From Ruegeria halocynthiae (GTDB taxonomy: Bacteria; Pseudomonadota; Alphaproteobacteria; Rhodobacterales; Rhodobacteraceae), in NCBI RefSeq assembly GCF_000743705.1, contig NZ_JQEZ01000004.1, forward strand, positions 274,149 through 338,148: 64,000 bases of DNA, written 5' to 3'. Position numbers and translations under genes: made by a program. This document shows positions 1 through 9,003 of the stretch, piece by piece. The notes under the pieces were generated by a model, which was given only the letters and a program-made list of their open reading frames with translations, had not been told where the DNA came from and did no database searches. Position 1 is the first letter of the stretch. Every line of letters begins with the position of its first letter.

Positions 1-2667
1 GTCAACAAGGGCGTATTATGTGCCAAGGGCAGCGCAGGGATCATGCAGGTCAACGCACCCTCACGCCTGCGCAAGCCCCTGCGCCGTGTCGGCCCGCGCG
101 GTTCAGGCGAATTCCGCGAGATTGAATGGGATGAAGCCATCAGCACCGCAGTCGGCTGGCTGAATGAACTGCACGAAACCGCGCCGCAAAAGCTGGCCTT
201 TTTCACCGGACGCGATCAAAGCCAAAGCTTTACGTCATTCTGGGCGCAGAATTTCGGCACGCCCAACTATGCGGCCCATGGCGGGTTCTGTTCCGTCAAC
301 ATGGCTGCAGGCGGCATCTATACGATGGGTGGCGCGTTTTGGGAATTTGGCCAACCCGATTGGGATCACACCAAGCTTTTCATGCTGTTTGGCGTGGCCG
401 AAGACCACGACAGCAACCCCATCAAGATGGGGCTGGGCAAGATCAAGGCGCGCGGTGCGCGGGTGATTGGGGTGAACCCGATCCGATCCGGTTACAACGC
501 AATCGCCGACGACTGGGTCGGCATTACCCCGGGCACCGATGGCCTGTTCATCCTGTCGCTGATCCATGTGCTGATGAAGGCAGGTAAGATCGACCTGGAT
601 TACCTCAGCCGCTATACCAACGCGCCGGTGCTGGTGAATGCAGCCGAAGGGCCTGAAAAGGGTCTGTTCCTGCGTGACGGCGATGGCAAACCGCTGGTGA
701 TCGACCGCAAGACAGGGGAACCCACCGCCTTCGATAAACCGGGCGTGCGGCCCGATCTGTCGGCGACCTATGACAAGGACGGTGTCACCCACCGGCCCGT
801 CTTTCACCTGATGGCGGAAAAATACCTGAACGACGATCACGCCCCCGAGGCCGTGGCCGAGCGCTGTGGGATCCCCGCCAGCCGCATCCGCGCCATCGCC
901 GCCGAAATCGCCCGCGTTGCCTTTGACGAGGCGATCGAGCTAGATCAGGAATGGACCGATTTTCGGGGTGAAACACATTCGAAAATGATCGGCCGACCCG
1001 TCAGCTTCCACGCCATGCGCGGGATTTCGGCCCATGCCAACGGGTTTCAAACCTGCCGCGCGCTGCATGTGCTGCAAATCCTGTTGGGCACGGTCGAGGT
1101 TCCCGGCGGGTTCCGGTTCAAACCGCCCTACCCCAAACCGGTCGAGGCCCACCCGACCCCCCATGGCGACCGCCGCCCCGGACGCCCGCTGGAAGGCCCG
1201 CATCTTGGCTTCCCGCGCGGCCCCGAAGATCTGTTGCTGGACGAAAACGGCAACGCCCAACGCATCGACAAGGCGTTCACATGGGAAAACCCGATGTCAG
1301 CCCATGGGTTGATGCATATGGTGATTTCGAACGCCGCTGCCGGCGATCCCTACAAGATCAACACCCTGTTCATGTATATGGCCAACATGTCGTGGAATTC
1401 GTCCATGAACACCAAGGGCGTGATGGAAATGCTGACCGCCCGCAACGAGGATGGCAAATACGTCATCCCCAACATCATCTATTCCGATGCCTATTCCTCG
1501 GAAATGGTGGCCTATGCTGACTTGATCCTGCCCGACACGACCTATCTGGAACGGCACGATTGTATTTCGCTGCTCGACCGTCCGATCTGCGAGGCTGACG
1601 CCGCCGCCGACGCCATCCGCTGGCCGGTGATCGAACCCGACCGCGATGTGCGCGGGTTTCAGTCGGTGCTGATCGAACTGGCCAACCGCATGAACCTGCC
1701 GGGCTTCACCAACGAAGACGGCAGTCCGAAATGGAAAGACTACGCCGATTATATCGTCACCCATCAGCGCAAGCCGGGCATTGGCCCCCTGGCCGGGTTC
1801 CGTGGCGAAAACGGCGATAAAGAAGGACGGGGCGAGGTCAACCCAGACCAGCTGAACCGCTATATCGAAAACGGCGGCTTCTATGTCGCTCATATCCCCG
1901 AGGGGGCCGACTATTACAAACCCTGGAACGCGGCCTATCAGGACTGGGCCGTCAGCATGGGCATCTATGACAGCCCACAGCCCTACCTGTTCCAGCTCTA
2001 TTCCGAACCGATGCGCAAATTCCAACTGGCCGCCGAAGGGCACGGCGACCAACAACCGCCCGAATATCTGCGCCAGCGCGTCAAGGACACGATGGACCCA
2101 TTGCCGATATGGTATGAAACCGATCAACAGGGCAACGAGGGTTATACCATCAACGCGCTGACCCAGCGTCCGATGGCGATGTATCACAGCTGGGGCACCC
2201 AGAACGCCTGGCTGCGTCAGTTGCATGGGCGCAATCCGCTTTATGTACCGACCAAGCTGATGCGCGAACACGGGTTGCAGGACGGCGACTGGGCCAAAGT
2301 CAGCTCACCACACGGCGAGATCACTGTGCCGGTCATGGAAATGGCCGCGCTGAATAAAAACACCGTCTGGACCTGGAACGCTATTGGCAAGCGCAAGGGA
2401 GCCTGGGCTTTGCAAGAAGACGCCCCCGAAGCCACCAAAGGGTTCCTGCTCAACCACCTGATCCACGAGCTTTTGCCACCAAAGAGCGACGGGATGAGGT
2501 GGGCCAATTCAGACCCTGTGACCGGACAGGCTGCATGGTTCGATCTGAAGGTCAGAATCGAAAAAGCCGCGCCGCCAACCGACGCCGAAAGCCAGCCTGA
2601 ATTTCCCCCGGTCAAATCCCCGGTCGGCACCGGCCCAAAAGATTTGGTATGGAAGGTAGGCAAATGA
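1..2667 (+). CDS. soeA: Sulfite dehydrogenase molybdopterin subunit SoeA (5' end missing)
   Basis: Catalytic subunit of a DMSO-reductase-family molybdoenzyme. With SoeB and SoeC it is expected to oxidise sulfite to sulfate on the cytoplasmic face of the membrane. The reading frame is open from base 1, so the true start lies upstream. The first visible codons include VLCAKG, whose Cys (codon 7) is probably the last ligand of the N-terminal [4Fe-4S] cluster. About 888 residues are visible; I recall full SoeA proteins at roughly 960, so some 70 residues are missing. The C-terminal part (about 720-800) looks like the molybdopterin dinucleotide-binding domain. Gene order soeA-soeB-soeC followed by a convergent dapA matches what I recall of Roseobacter genomes. 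An alternative is another DmsA/PhsA-type reductase, but the four-cluster partner and the NrfD-type anchor fit SoeABC well. A 97-base gap with a repeat separates it from soeB. Confidence 0.85.
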   Translation, partial: VNKGVLCAKGSAGIMQVNAPSRLRKPLRRVGPRGSGEFREIEWDEAISTAVGWLNELHETAPQKLAFFTGRDQSQSFTSFWAQNFGTPNYAAHGGFCSVNMAAGGIYTMGGAFWEFGQPDWDHTKLFMLFGVAEDHDSNPIKMGLGKIKARGARVIGVNPIRSGYNAIADDWVGITPGTDGLFILSLIHVLMKAGKIDLDYLSRYTNAPVLVNAAEGPEKGLFLRDGDGKPLVIDRKTGEPTAFDKPGVRPDLSATYDKDGVTHRPVFHLMAEKYLNDDHAPEAVAERCGIPASRIRAIAAEIARVAFDEAIELDQEWTDFRGETHSKMIGRPVSFHAMRGISAHANGFQTCRALHVLQILLGTVEVPGGFRFKPPYPKPVEAHPTPHGDRRPGRPLEGPHLGFPRGPEDLLLDENGNAQRIDKAFTWENPMSAHGLMHMVISNAAAGDPYKINTLFMYMANMSWNSSMNTKGVMEMLTARNEDGKYVIPNIIYSDAYSSEMVAYADLILPDTTYLERHDCISLLDRPICEADAAADAIRWPVIEPDRDVRGFQSVLIELANRMNLPGFTNEDGSPKWKDYADYIVTHQRKPGIGPLAGFRGENGDKEGRGEVNPDQLNRYIENGGFYVAHIPEGADYYKPWNAAYQDWAVSMGIYDSPQPYLFQLYSEPMRKFQLAAEGHGDQQPPEYLRQRVKDTMDPLPIWYETDQQGNEGYTINALTQRPMAMYHSWGTQNAWLRQLHGRNPLYVPTKLMREHGLQDGDWAKVSSPHGEITVPVMEMAALNKNTVWTWNAIGKRKGAWALQEDAPEATKGFLLNHLIHELLPPKSDGMRWANSDPVTGQAAWFDLKVRIEKAAPPTDAESQPEFPPVKSPVGTGPKDLVWKVGK

Positions 2668-2676
2668 CCCGATCCG

Positions 2677-2728
2677 CTCTTCATCTGGCCAAAAATATCC
2701 CGGGGAGCGCGAGGGGCTGGCCCCTCGC
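2677..2728 (+). repeat. Dispersed intergenic repeat, copy 1 (core plus hairpin)
   Basis: The core (2681-2704) reads TTCATCTGGCC, an A-rich middle, then TATCCCGG. It is followed by a hairpin with an 8-base perfect stem GCGAGGGG/CCCCTCGC (2709-2716 with 2721-2728) and a CTGG loop. The same architecture recurs at 4391-4459 and twice at 16205-16324. This copy sits inside the soeA-soeB gap. Confidence 0.75.
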
Positions 2729-2764
2729 TCCCGCCCTCACCACAAACGCGGAGGCAAGGCAGTC

Positions 2765-3514
2765 ATGACCCAGCTACCCCAATCCACCGACCGCAAGATG
2801 GGCCTGGTCATTGACTTGGATACCTGCGTTGGCTGCCATGCCTGCGTGATTTCCTGCAAAGGCTGGAACACCGAAAACTACGGCGCCCCCTTGTCCGATC
2901 AGGACGCCTATGGCGCCGACCCTTCCGGGACATTCCTGAATCGCGTACACTCGTACGAGGTGCAGCCCGCCGAAGGTCACGCCCAACTGATCCACTTTCC
3001 CAAATCCTGCCTGCATTGCGAAGACGCCCCCTGCGTCACCGTCTGCCCCACCGGGGCCAGCTACAAACGGGTCGAAGATGGCATCGTGTTGGTCAACGAA
3101 AGCGATTGTATCGGCTGTGGCCTATGCGCATGGTCCTGCCCCTACGGCGCGCGCGAGCTGGATCAGGCCGAAGGGGTGATGAAGAAATGTACCCTCTGCG
3201 TTGACCGTATCTACAATGAGAACCTGCCCGAGGTGGACCGGGTTCCCTCCTGCGTGCGGACCTGCCCCGCCGGCGCGCGGCACTTCGGGGATCTGGGCGA
3301 TCCTGACAGCGATGTCAGCAAACTGGTGGCGGAACGCGACGGCATGGACCTGATGCCGGAAATGGGCACCAAACCCGTCAACAAATACCTGCCACCACGC
3401 CCCAAGGATCAGATTGAGGATCAGATCGACATTCTGGCCCCCTTGCTGGCACCGGTTGCCGAGGAACCCGGCGGTTTCATCGGTTGGCTCGACAAAACTC
3501 TGGAGAAGTTCTGA
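2765..3514 (+). CDS. soeB: Sulfite dehydrogenase iron-sulfur subunit SoeB
   Basis: Electron-transfer subunit carrying four [4Fe-4S] clusters between the SoeA molybdenum site and the SoeC quinone site. At 249 residues it has sixteen cluster cysteines in the order usual for DmsB/PsrB proteins: C21, C24, C27, C31; C82, C85, C90, C94; C115, C118, C121, C125; and C142, C145, C163, C167. There is no signal peptide, which agrees with a cytoplasmic enzyme. The start is preceded by a GGAGGCAAGG stretch. Its stop overlaps the soeC start by one base (TGATG), implying translational coupling. Confidence 0.88.
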   Translation: MTQLPQSTDRKMGLVIDLDTCVGCHACVISCKGWNTENYGAPLSDQDAYGADPSGTFLNRVHSYEVQPAEGHAQLIHFPKSCLHCEDAPCVTVCPTGASYKRVEDGIVLVNESDCIGCGLCAWSCPYGARELDQAEGVMKKCTLCVDRIYNENLPEVDRVPSCVRTCPAGARHFGDLGDPDSDVSKLVAERDGMDLMPEMGTKPVNKYLPPRPKDQIEDQIDILAPLLAPVAEEPGGFIGWLDKTLEKF

Positions 3515-4386
3515 TGCATCCGGCCCCTTCCGTCATCGTCTTCACCACTCTGTCGGGCCTTGGGTTTGGCCTGCTGTTCTTTCTTGGTCTTGGGTTGCCC
3601 GAGGTCACTGGCTGGGTGGCTTTTGTGATCTACGCCATTGCCTATGCGCTGTCTGTGGGTGGGTTGATGGCCTCAACCTTCCATCTGGGGCGCCCTGAAC
3701 GCGCATGGAACGCGTTGACTCAATGGAAATCCAGTTGGCTCAGCCGTGAAGGTTGGTGTGCGGTGATTGCCCTGATCATCATGGGGCTTTATGCGATCGG
3801 CGCGATTTTCTTCGGCCAACGTTGGGGTGTTCTGGGCTTGCTCGGCGCGCTGTTTTCCCTGGCGACCGTGTTCACCACCTCGATGATCTACACGCAACTC
3901 AGGACAATTCCGCGTTGGAACATGGCCCTGACCCCTGTCATGTTTCTCAGCTTTGGTCTGGCGGGGGGCGCAGTCTTGGCCGGGCAGGCCGGCCTGGCTA
4001 TTCCACTATTGGCCATCGCGGCCAGTGTGCAGATCTTGTACTGGTGGCGCGGCGACAGCGCCCTTGAACGCTCGGGGACCAATTTGGGCACAGCTACGGG
4101 TTTGGGCCAGCGTGGCAGCGTTCGGGCCTTTGAGCCGCCGCATACAGGTACCAATTACCTGTTGCGCGAATTCGTGCATGTAGTGGGCCGCAAACACGTC
4201 GCAAAACTGCGTGTCATCTCGTTTGCCCTGGCCTTCTTTGTGCCAGTCGCCCTGCTGTTATTGCCCTTCAGCCACTTTTTTGGCTTGCTCGCCGTCCTGT
4301 CGCATCTGGCCGGAGTGGCCGTGTCACGCTGGTTGTTCTTTGCGCAGGCGGAACATGTCGTCGGCCTGTATTACGGCAAACGGTAA
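3514..4386 (+). CDS. soeC: Sulfite dehydrogenase membrane anchor SoeC (NrfD/DmsC-like)
   Basis: Integral membrane subunit that anchors SoeAB and passes electrons to the quinone pool. It has 290 residues from the ATG at 3514, and most of its length is hydrophobic, with about eight membrane segments beginning at residue 7. I chose the start at 3514 rather than an in-frame ATG 30 bases upstream. It shares a base with the soeB stop (TGATG), is preceded by GGAG at 3502-3505, and opens directly into the first membrane segment. It is the last gene of soeABC. A hairpin-rich repeat copy follows before the convergent dapA. Confidence 0.85.
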   Translation: MHPAPSVIVFTTLSGLGFGLLFFLGLGLPEVTGWVAFVIYAIAYALSVGGLMASTFHLGRPERAWNALTQWKSSWLSREGWCAVIALIIMGLYAIGAIFFGQRWGVLGLLGALFSLATVFTTSMIYTQLRTIPRWNMALTPVMFLSFGLAGGAVLAGQAGLAIPLLAIAASVQILYWWRGDSALERSGTNLGTATGLGQRGSVRAFEPPHTGTNYLLREFVHVVGRKHVAKLRVISFALAFFVPVALLLLPFSHFFGLLAVLSHLAGVAVSRWLFFAQAEHVVGLYYGKR

Positions 4387-4390
4387 AGAC

Positions 4391-4459
4391 GGGGGCCAGC
4401 CCCCTTCTTGGCCTTGCAGGCCAATTCATCCCCCGAGATATTTTTAGCCAGATGAAGAG
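4391..4459 (-). repeat. Dispersed intergenic repeat, copy 2 (hairpins plus core)
   Basis: Read on the minus strand, the core (4430-4459) is CTCTTCATCTGGC, an A-rich middle, then ATATCTCGGGGG. It is followed by a TTGGCC/GGCCAA hairpin (4409-4425) and by GGGGG-CTGG-CCCCC (4391-4404), the same CTGG-loop hairpin as copy 1. It lies between the convergent soeC and dapA ends and may double as a terminator for either. Confidence 0.7.
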
Positions 4460-4479
4460 CAGACCCGGTCTATTGCAGG

Positions 4480-5352
4480 TCAGAGCAGTCCGGCATGTAC
4501 CATCGCGGTGTCGATGGCGGATTTGGTGCTGTCTTCCAGCGTGGTCAGAGGCGAGCGGACTTCTTCGCCGCACAGACCCAGCTTGCTGAGCGCGTATTTC
4601 GCGCCGACCAGGCCCGGCTCGATAAAGATCGCCTCGTGCAGCGGCATCAGGCGGTCCTGATAGTCCAGCGCCTTGGCAAAATCACCGTTCAGCGTGGCCT
4701 GTTGGAAGTCGGCGCACAGCTTCGGGGCGACATTTGCCGTAACCGAGATACAGCCAACCCCCCCGTGCGCATTGAAGCCCAGCGCGGTGGCGTCTTCGCC
4801 CGACAGTTGGCAGAAGTCAGGACCGCAGGTGGCACGCTGCTGGCTGACGCGTGCCAGATCGCCGGTGGCGTCCTTGACCCCGACAATGCGCGGCAGTTCC
4901 GCCAGCGCACCCATGGTCGCGGGCGTCATGTCGACAACCGACCGGCCGGGGATATTGTAGATGATGATCGGAATATCCGCGCAATCGTGCAGCGCCCGGA
5001 AATGCGCCAACAGACCCTTTTGGGTCGGCTTGTTGTAATAGGGCGTGACGACCAGTGCGGCATCCGCGCCGACTGTCTGCGCGAATCGGACAAAGCGGGC
5101 TGCCTCAACCGTGTTGTTCGACCCCGCACCGGCAATCACCGGGACGCGACCGGCGGCGGATTTGACCACCTCGGCGACAACCGTTTCATGTTCTTCGTGG
5201 CTGAGCGTCGGGCTTTCACCGGTGGTGCCCACCGGAACCAGCCCGGTCGAACCTTCCTGAATCTGCCACTCTACCAGATGTTTGAGCGCCTTCAGGTCCA
5301 ACTCGCCGTTAGTGAACGGGGTGACGAGGGCTGGCATCGAGCCTTTGAACAT
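4480..5352 (-). CDS. dapA: 4-hydroxy-tetrahydrodipicolinate synthase
   Basis: Condenses pyruvate with aspartate semialdehyde in the first committed step of the diaminopimelate/lysine pathway, in the cytoplasm. At 290 residues it has the full family length. Catalytic residues fall at positions almost identical to E. coli DapA: the GTTGE loop with T43/T44, Y106 in YYNKP, Y132 in the [10 protein letters not shown] motif and Schiff-base K160 in GVKDATGD. The start is preceded by AAGGAG. It is convergent with soeC and divergent from the lytic transglycosylase gene. Confidence 0.95.
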   Translation of the reverse strand: MFKGSMPALVTPFTNGELDLKALKHLVEWQIQEGSTGLVPVGTTGESPTLSHEEHETVVAEVVKSAAGRVPVIAGAGSNNTVEAARFVRFAQTVGADAALVVTPYYNKPTQKGLLAHFRALHDCADIPIIIYNIPGRSVVDMTPATMGALAELPRIVGVKDATGDLARVSQQRATCGPDFCQLSGEDATALGFNAHGGVGCISVTANVAPKLCADFQQATLNGDFAKALDYQDRLMPLHEAIFIEPGLVGAKYALSKLGLCGEEVRSPLTTLEDSTKSAIDTAMVHAGLL

Positions 5353-5475
5353 GACACGCTCCTTAGAGTGCAGTTAAAGTTTTTGCATCGCGGGCCATCA
5401 CGATTGTGGCTTTCTGAGTTGATCCCGGCGGCGCAAGGTTTATCCTGAATGGCTGTATCCTTGGTTGGTTGGGAA

Positions 5476-7449
5476 ATGCAAGGGATGACACGCGTTCTGG
5501 CGTTATTGATAGCGGTGATTGTGGGTTCGGTCGGACAGGCGCAAGCTGATGCCGCCGGTGATCTGCGGGCCGGATTGTATGAAATGCGCAAGGGCGACTG
5601 GAATGCCGCTTTGCGCGAATCGGGTCCACGTGGTTCGGTATCTCGGGACATCATTGTCTGGCACTGGCTGCGCGAAGGGTTTGGCAGTTCCGGCGATGTT
5701 TTGGTGTTTCTGGAGCGCCGCCCGGACTGGCCCGGACTGGCCTGGTTGCGACGCAAGAGCGAGCCCGCCTTTACCGGTGCCGATCCTGATCGCGTTCTGA
5801 AGTTCTACGCTGATACGTCACCGCAAACCGCCGAAGGCGCGTTGAATTATGCCGTTGCGCTGATGGCAAAGGGACGTCAGGGCGACGCCGAGGCCGACGT
5901 TGTCGCAGCGTGGCGCACCATGCCGATGGGGTCGGGCCTGCAAAAGGACTATTTGCAGAATTTCGGCGACCTGCTGAAACCGCATCACGCAGCCCGTCTG
6001 GATCGGATGCTGTGGGACAATCATCTGGTCAGCGCCGGGCAGATGCTGCCACTGGTCGGCACGGACCAACGCAAACTGGCCGAGGCGCGGATCGCGTTGC
6101 AAAAACGTCTGCCGGGTGTGGACGGCAAGGTGGCGGCGGTGCCGGATGCCCTGACCGGAACACCCGGCCTGGCATTTGACCGTTTTGTTTGGCGCGACAG
6201 GAAAGAATTGGACGACAGCGCTATTGACCTGATGCTGGCCCGTTCAACCGGGCCGGACGCCCTGGGCGAGCCGGACAAATGGGCCGAAGGACGGCGCAGG
6301 CTGGCACGGCTTGAGATGCGCAATGGTGACATGAACCGCGCCTATGAAATAGCCGCCAACCATCACATGACGCCTGAAATGGGCTATGGCTATGCCGATC
6401 TGGAATGGCTGGCGGGCTTTCTTGCACTGCGCAAACTGAACGATCCGACAACAGCTGTACGGCATTTCCAGAACTTCTCGGGCGCGGTGCAATCGCCGAT
6501 CTCGAAAGGGCGCGGCGGGTATTGGCTGGGCCGGGCCTATGCTGCGCAGGGGGATGCGGACAAGGCCTATGACGCCTATGCGGCGGGTGCGGATTATCAA
6601 ACATCCTTCTATGGCTTGCTGGCGGCGGAACGGATCGGGCGACCCTTTGACAGTGAGCTGGCCAACCCGCGCCGCGCGCCGCATTGGAAACAGGCCGAGT
6701 TCGCCAACTCCAGTGTGTTGGAAGCTGGCTTGCTGCTGCTGCGCGCAGGCGAAGACCCCTTGTCCGAGCGGTTCCTGACCCATCTGGTCGAAGGTCTGAA
6801 TTCGGTGCAGGCCAATCAACTGGGCGATCTGGTGATCGAGTTGAAGGAACCGCATCTTGCGGTGATGATCGCCAAACGCGCGGCAAAAACCGGTGTCGTC
6901 CTGCCTGCTGCCTATTATCCCGTGCATCCAGTGGCCGATATCGGGCTGCCGATGGCCAAAGAGATGACGCTGGCCATCGCCCGGCGCGAAAGCGAATTTG
7001 ACCCGGTGGTTATCAGCGGCGCAGGCGCGCGCGGCCTGATGCAGGTGATGCCTGCCACGGCCAAGGTGGTGGCCAGCGATCTGGGCATTCTCAGCGGTCA
7101 TAAAACCGGCAAGCTGACGTCGGACTGGCAGTATAACGCCAAGCTGGGGGCCAATTACCTGTCCGGGCTGGCTGCTGATTTCAACGGCAATGTGGTCATG
7201 ATGGCCGCAGGTTATAACGCCGGGCCGCGGCGGCCGATTTCATGGATGAAACGCTATGGCGACCCGCGCGCAGGTGAGGTGGATATGGTCGATTGGATCG
7301 AGACCATTCCGTTCAGCGAGACGCGCAACTATGTCATGCGCGTGACCGAAAGCCTGCCTGTCTATCGCGCCCGGCTGGGCCAGCCTGCGCTGCCGGTTCC
7401 GTTCTCGCAGGAACTGGTGGGATCAACGCTGGCGTCGTTCGCGCCATAG
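5476..7449 (+). CDS. slt: Soluble lytic murein transglycosylase (Slt70-type)
   Basis: Periplasmic enzyme that cleaves the MurNAc-GlcNAc bond of peptidoglycan to give 1,6-anhydro ends. It has an N-terminal signal peptide (MTRVLALLIAVIV ... AQA), a long helical repeat region with AAQGDADKAYDAYA-like stretches, and a C-terminal goose-lysozyme-like domain. The catalytic Glu is in RRESEFDP (about residue 505), followed by GARGLMQVMPATA and AAGYNAGP. Three in-frame ATGs (5449, 5476, 5485) are possible. I prefer 5476, with GGGAA just upstream, but 5485 also gives a good signal peptide. Its 3' end overlaps the convergent EamA gene by 27 bases. Confidence 0.88.
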   Translation: MQGMTRVLALLIAVIVGSVGQAQADAAGDLRAGLYEMRKGDWNAALRESGPRGSVSRDIIVWHWLREGFGSSGDVLVFLERRPDWPGLAWLRRKSEPAFTGADPDRVLKFYADTSPQTAEGALNYAVALMAKGRQGDAEADVVAAWRTMPMGSGLQKDYLQNFGDLLKPHHAARLDRMLWDNHLVSAGQMLPLVGTDQRKLAEARIALQKRLPGVDGKVAAVPDALTGTPGLAFDRFVWRDRKELDDSAIDLMLARSTGPDALGEPDKWAEGRRRLARLEMRNGDMNRAYEIAANHHMTPEMGYGYADLEWLAGFLALRKLNDPTTAVRHFQNFSGAVQSPISKGRGGYWLGRAYAAQGDADKAYDAYAAGADYQTSFYGLLAAERIGRPFDSELANPRRAPHWKQAEFANSSVLEAGLLLLRAGEDPLSERFLTHLVEGLNSVQANQLGDLVIELKEPHLAVMIAKRAAKTGVVLPAAYYPVHPVADIGLPMAKEMTLAIARRESEFDPVVISGAGARGLMQVMPATAKVVASDLGILSGHKTGKLTSDWQYNAKLGANYLSGLAADFNGNVVMMAAGYNAGPRRPISWMKRYGDPRAGEVDMVDWIETIPFSETRNYVMRVTESLPVYRARLGQPALPVPFSQELVGSTLASFAP

Positions 7450-8292
7450 GGTAAACAACCCTGCGGCGACGACCAGAGTTGCGCCAACGATAACGGCGGG
7501 CCGCAGGGTTTCATCAAAGATCGAGATGCCCAGAATGGCGCTCCACATCAGGTGGAAATAGGCAAAGGGCTGTACCGCGCTGGCTTCGGCCATCTCGTAG
7601 CATTTGATCAGCAGCCAGTGGCCCAGAACACCGGTTACGCACAGCAGCGCCATCCACAGCCAATCCGCCCGCGCCATCGGCTCCCAGAACCAGACGCCAA
7701 CCAGTGTTGTCGCGACGGCTCCGATCACGCCGGTCCAGAAAAAACTAGTCGCTGTGCTGTCGCGCCGCGCGGCGTATCGGGTCAACAGGCCGTAGACCGC
7801 GAACATCAGCGCAGCAATCAGCGGGATCACTGCCCAAGGGTTGAACACGCCTATCCCCGGTTGCAGGATGATCAGAACCCCGACACAGCCAACACCAATG
7901 GCGGCCCACCGTCGCCACCCCACCTGTTCGCCCAGCACAGGACCGCTGAGTGCGGCGACCAGCAAAGGGTAACAGATGAACACCGCCTGGCTTTCGATCA
8001 GCCCCAGAATCGTAAAGGCGTAAACGGCAACACAGATTTCAGCTGCCAGAAGAAGACCACGCAGGATTTGCACGCCCGGCTGTTGGGTCCGCGCGGTTGC
8101 CCCTACTCCACCCGGCGCGTGGGCGGCCAGAGCAATGACAAAGGCTGCAAAGAACCAATACCGGATCATCACCACCATGTAGGTGTTATAGGTTCCCGCC
8201 AAATGGCGCGAGATGCCGTCCTGAGTAGCAAACACAATCGTCGCCGCGATCATCAGGGTGATCCCTGCTCGTGTGTTGTTCTGTTGCGTCAT
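7423..8292 (-). CDS. EamA/DMT-family transporter
   Basis: Inner-membrane permease of the drug/metabolite transporter superfamily, 289 residues, with about ten hydrophobic segments arranged as two EamA repeats (roughly 10-140 and 150-285). The GEQVGWRRWAAIGVG motif ending the first half is typical. The substrate cannot be read from the sequence; metabolite export is the usual role. Its ATG overlaps the stop of mnmD by four bases (ATGA), so the two are translated together on the minus strand. The 3' end lies inside the convergent slt gene by 27 bases. Confidence 0.8.
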   Translation of the reverse strand: MTQQNNTRAGITLMIAATIVFATQDGISRHLAGTYNTYMVVMIRYWFFAAFVIALAAHAPGGVGATARTQQPGVQILRGLLLAAEICVAVYAFTILGLIESQAVFICYPLLVAALSGPVLGEQVGWRRWAAIGVGCVGVLIILQPGIGVFNPWAVIPLIAALMFAVYGLLTRYAARRDSTATSFFWTGVIGAVATTLVGVWFWEPMARADWLWMALLCVTGVLGHWLLIKCYEMAEASAVQPFAYFHLMWSAILGISIFDETLRPAVIVGATLVVAAGLFTLWRERRQR

Positions 8293-8954
8293 GTTTTGAC
8301 CGCACGGGTCATATGCCGCTTACGACCGTAGCCGGGGCTGCGGGTGACGGCAAAACCGGCGTCTTGCAGCCCGCGCCGAACAAAACCGGCCGCCGTATAG
8401 GTTGCGGCGGTGCCGCCTGTGGTGGTGTGTTCCGCGACTTGCTGCATCAGGTCCGCGCCCCAAAGTTCGGGGTTTTTGGCGGGTGAGAATCCGTCCAGAA
8501 ACCAGGCATCCGCCCCACTGGTCCAATTCGGCAGCGTGTCGCGGGCATCCCCCTTTATGACCTCAAGATGCAGGGTGCCAAGATCGCATGTGCCACATTG
8601 CCATTGCGCCAGGAAACGGTCGCTCCAGGGGCTTAGTTCGGGAAAGGCGGCCAGCGCGCGCGCCATATCCTCGGGCAGCATCGGAAAGGCCTCAAAACTG
8701 GTGAATGACAGGGGCGTGGTCTGGCCGGATCGTTCCCATTCAGACCAGACCGTCAGCATGTTCAGCCCCGTGCCGAACCCCAGCTCGGCAATGCGAAACC
8801 CTGCCTTGAACCGCACGGGCAGGTCGTTGCCTACCAAAAACACGTGCCGCGTTTCCTCAAGCCCGTTCTGCAACGAGAAATAGGGGTCATCGAACCGGTC
8901 TGAAACCGGGATCTGATCTTCGGTCCATGTCAGTTCGGCACGCTGGTCTGCCAT
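8289..8954 (-). CDS. mnmD: tRNA 5-methylaminomethyl-2-thiouridine methyltransferase MnmD
   Basis: SAM-dependent methyltransferase for the last step of mnm5s2U34 synthesis in tRNA wobble positions. It corresponds to the N-terminal domain of E. coli MnmC. It has 221 residues with a SAM-binding motif AELGFGTGLNML (57-68), the DGFSPAKNPELW motif (154-165) that marks the family, and a GYGRKRHM end. The FAD domain that is fused to it in MnmC is instead encoded divergently at 9004-10044, with only 49 bases between the two starts. It is co-translated with the EamA transporter downstream. Confidence 0.87.
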   Translation of the reverse strand: MADQRAELTWTEDQIPVSDRFDDPYFSLQNGLEETRHVFLVGNDLPVRFKAGFRIAELGFGTGLNMLTVWSEWERSGQTTPLSFTSFEAFPMLPEDMARALAAFPELSPWSDRFLAQWQCGTCDLGTLHLEVIKGDARDTLPNWTSGADAWFLDGFSPAKNPELWGADLMQQVAEHTTTGGTAATYTAAGFVRRGLQDAGFAVTRSPGYGRKRHMTRAVKT

Positions 8955-9003
8955 CGGGGAATCCTGTAGCTAAGCGGCGCGACACTGAACAAGGAACTAG
9001 GGA

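Noticed and set aside
1297..2271. Long minus-strand frame (324 codons) antisense to soeA
   Set aside because: It lies wholly inside the soeA coding region, has no family features, and is explained by high G+C third positions of the real gene.
1..4386. Periplasmic sulfite dehydrogenase SorAB or a DMSO reductase
   Set aside because: SorA is a small Moco-only protein and DmsA has a Tat signal. A four-cluster SoeB without signal peptide next to an NrfD-type anchor and dapA fits SoeABC better.
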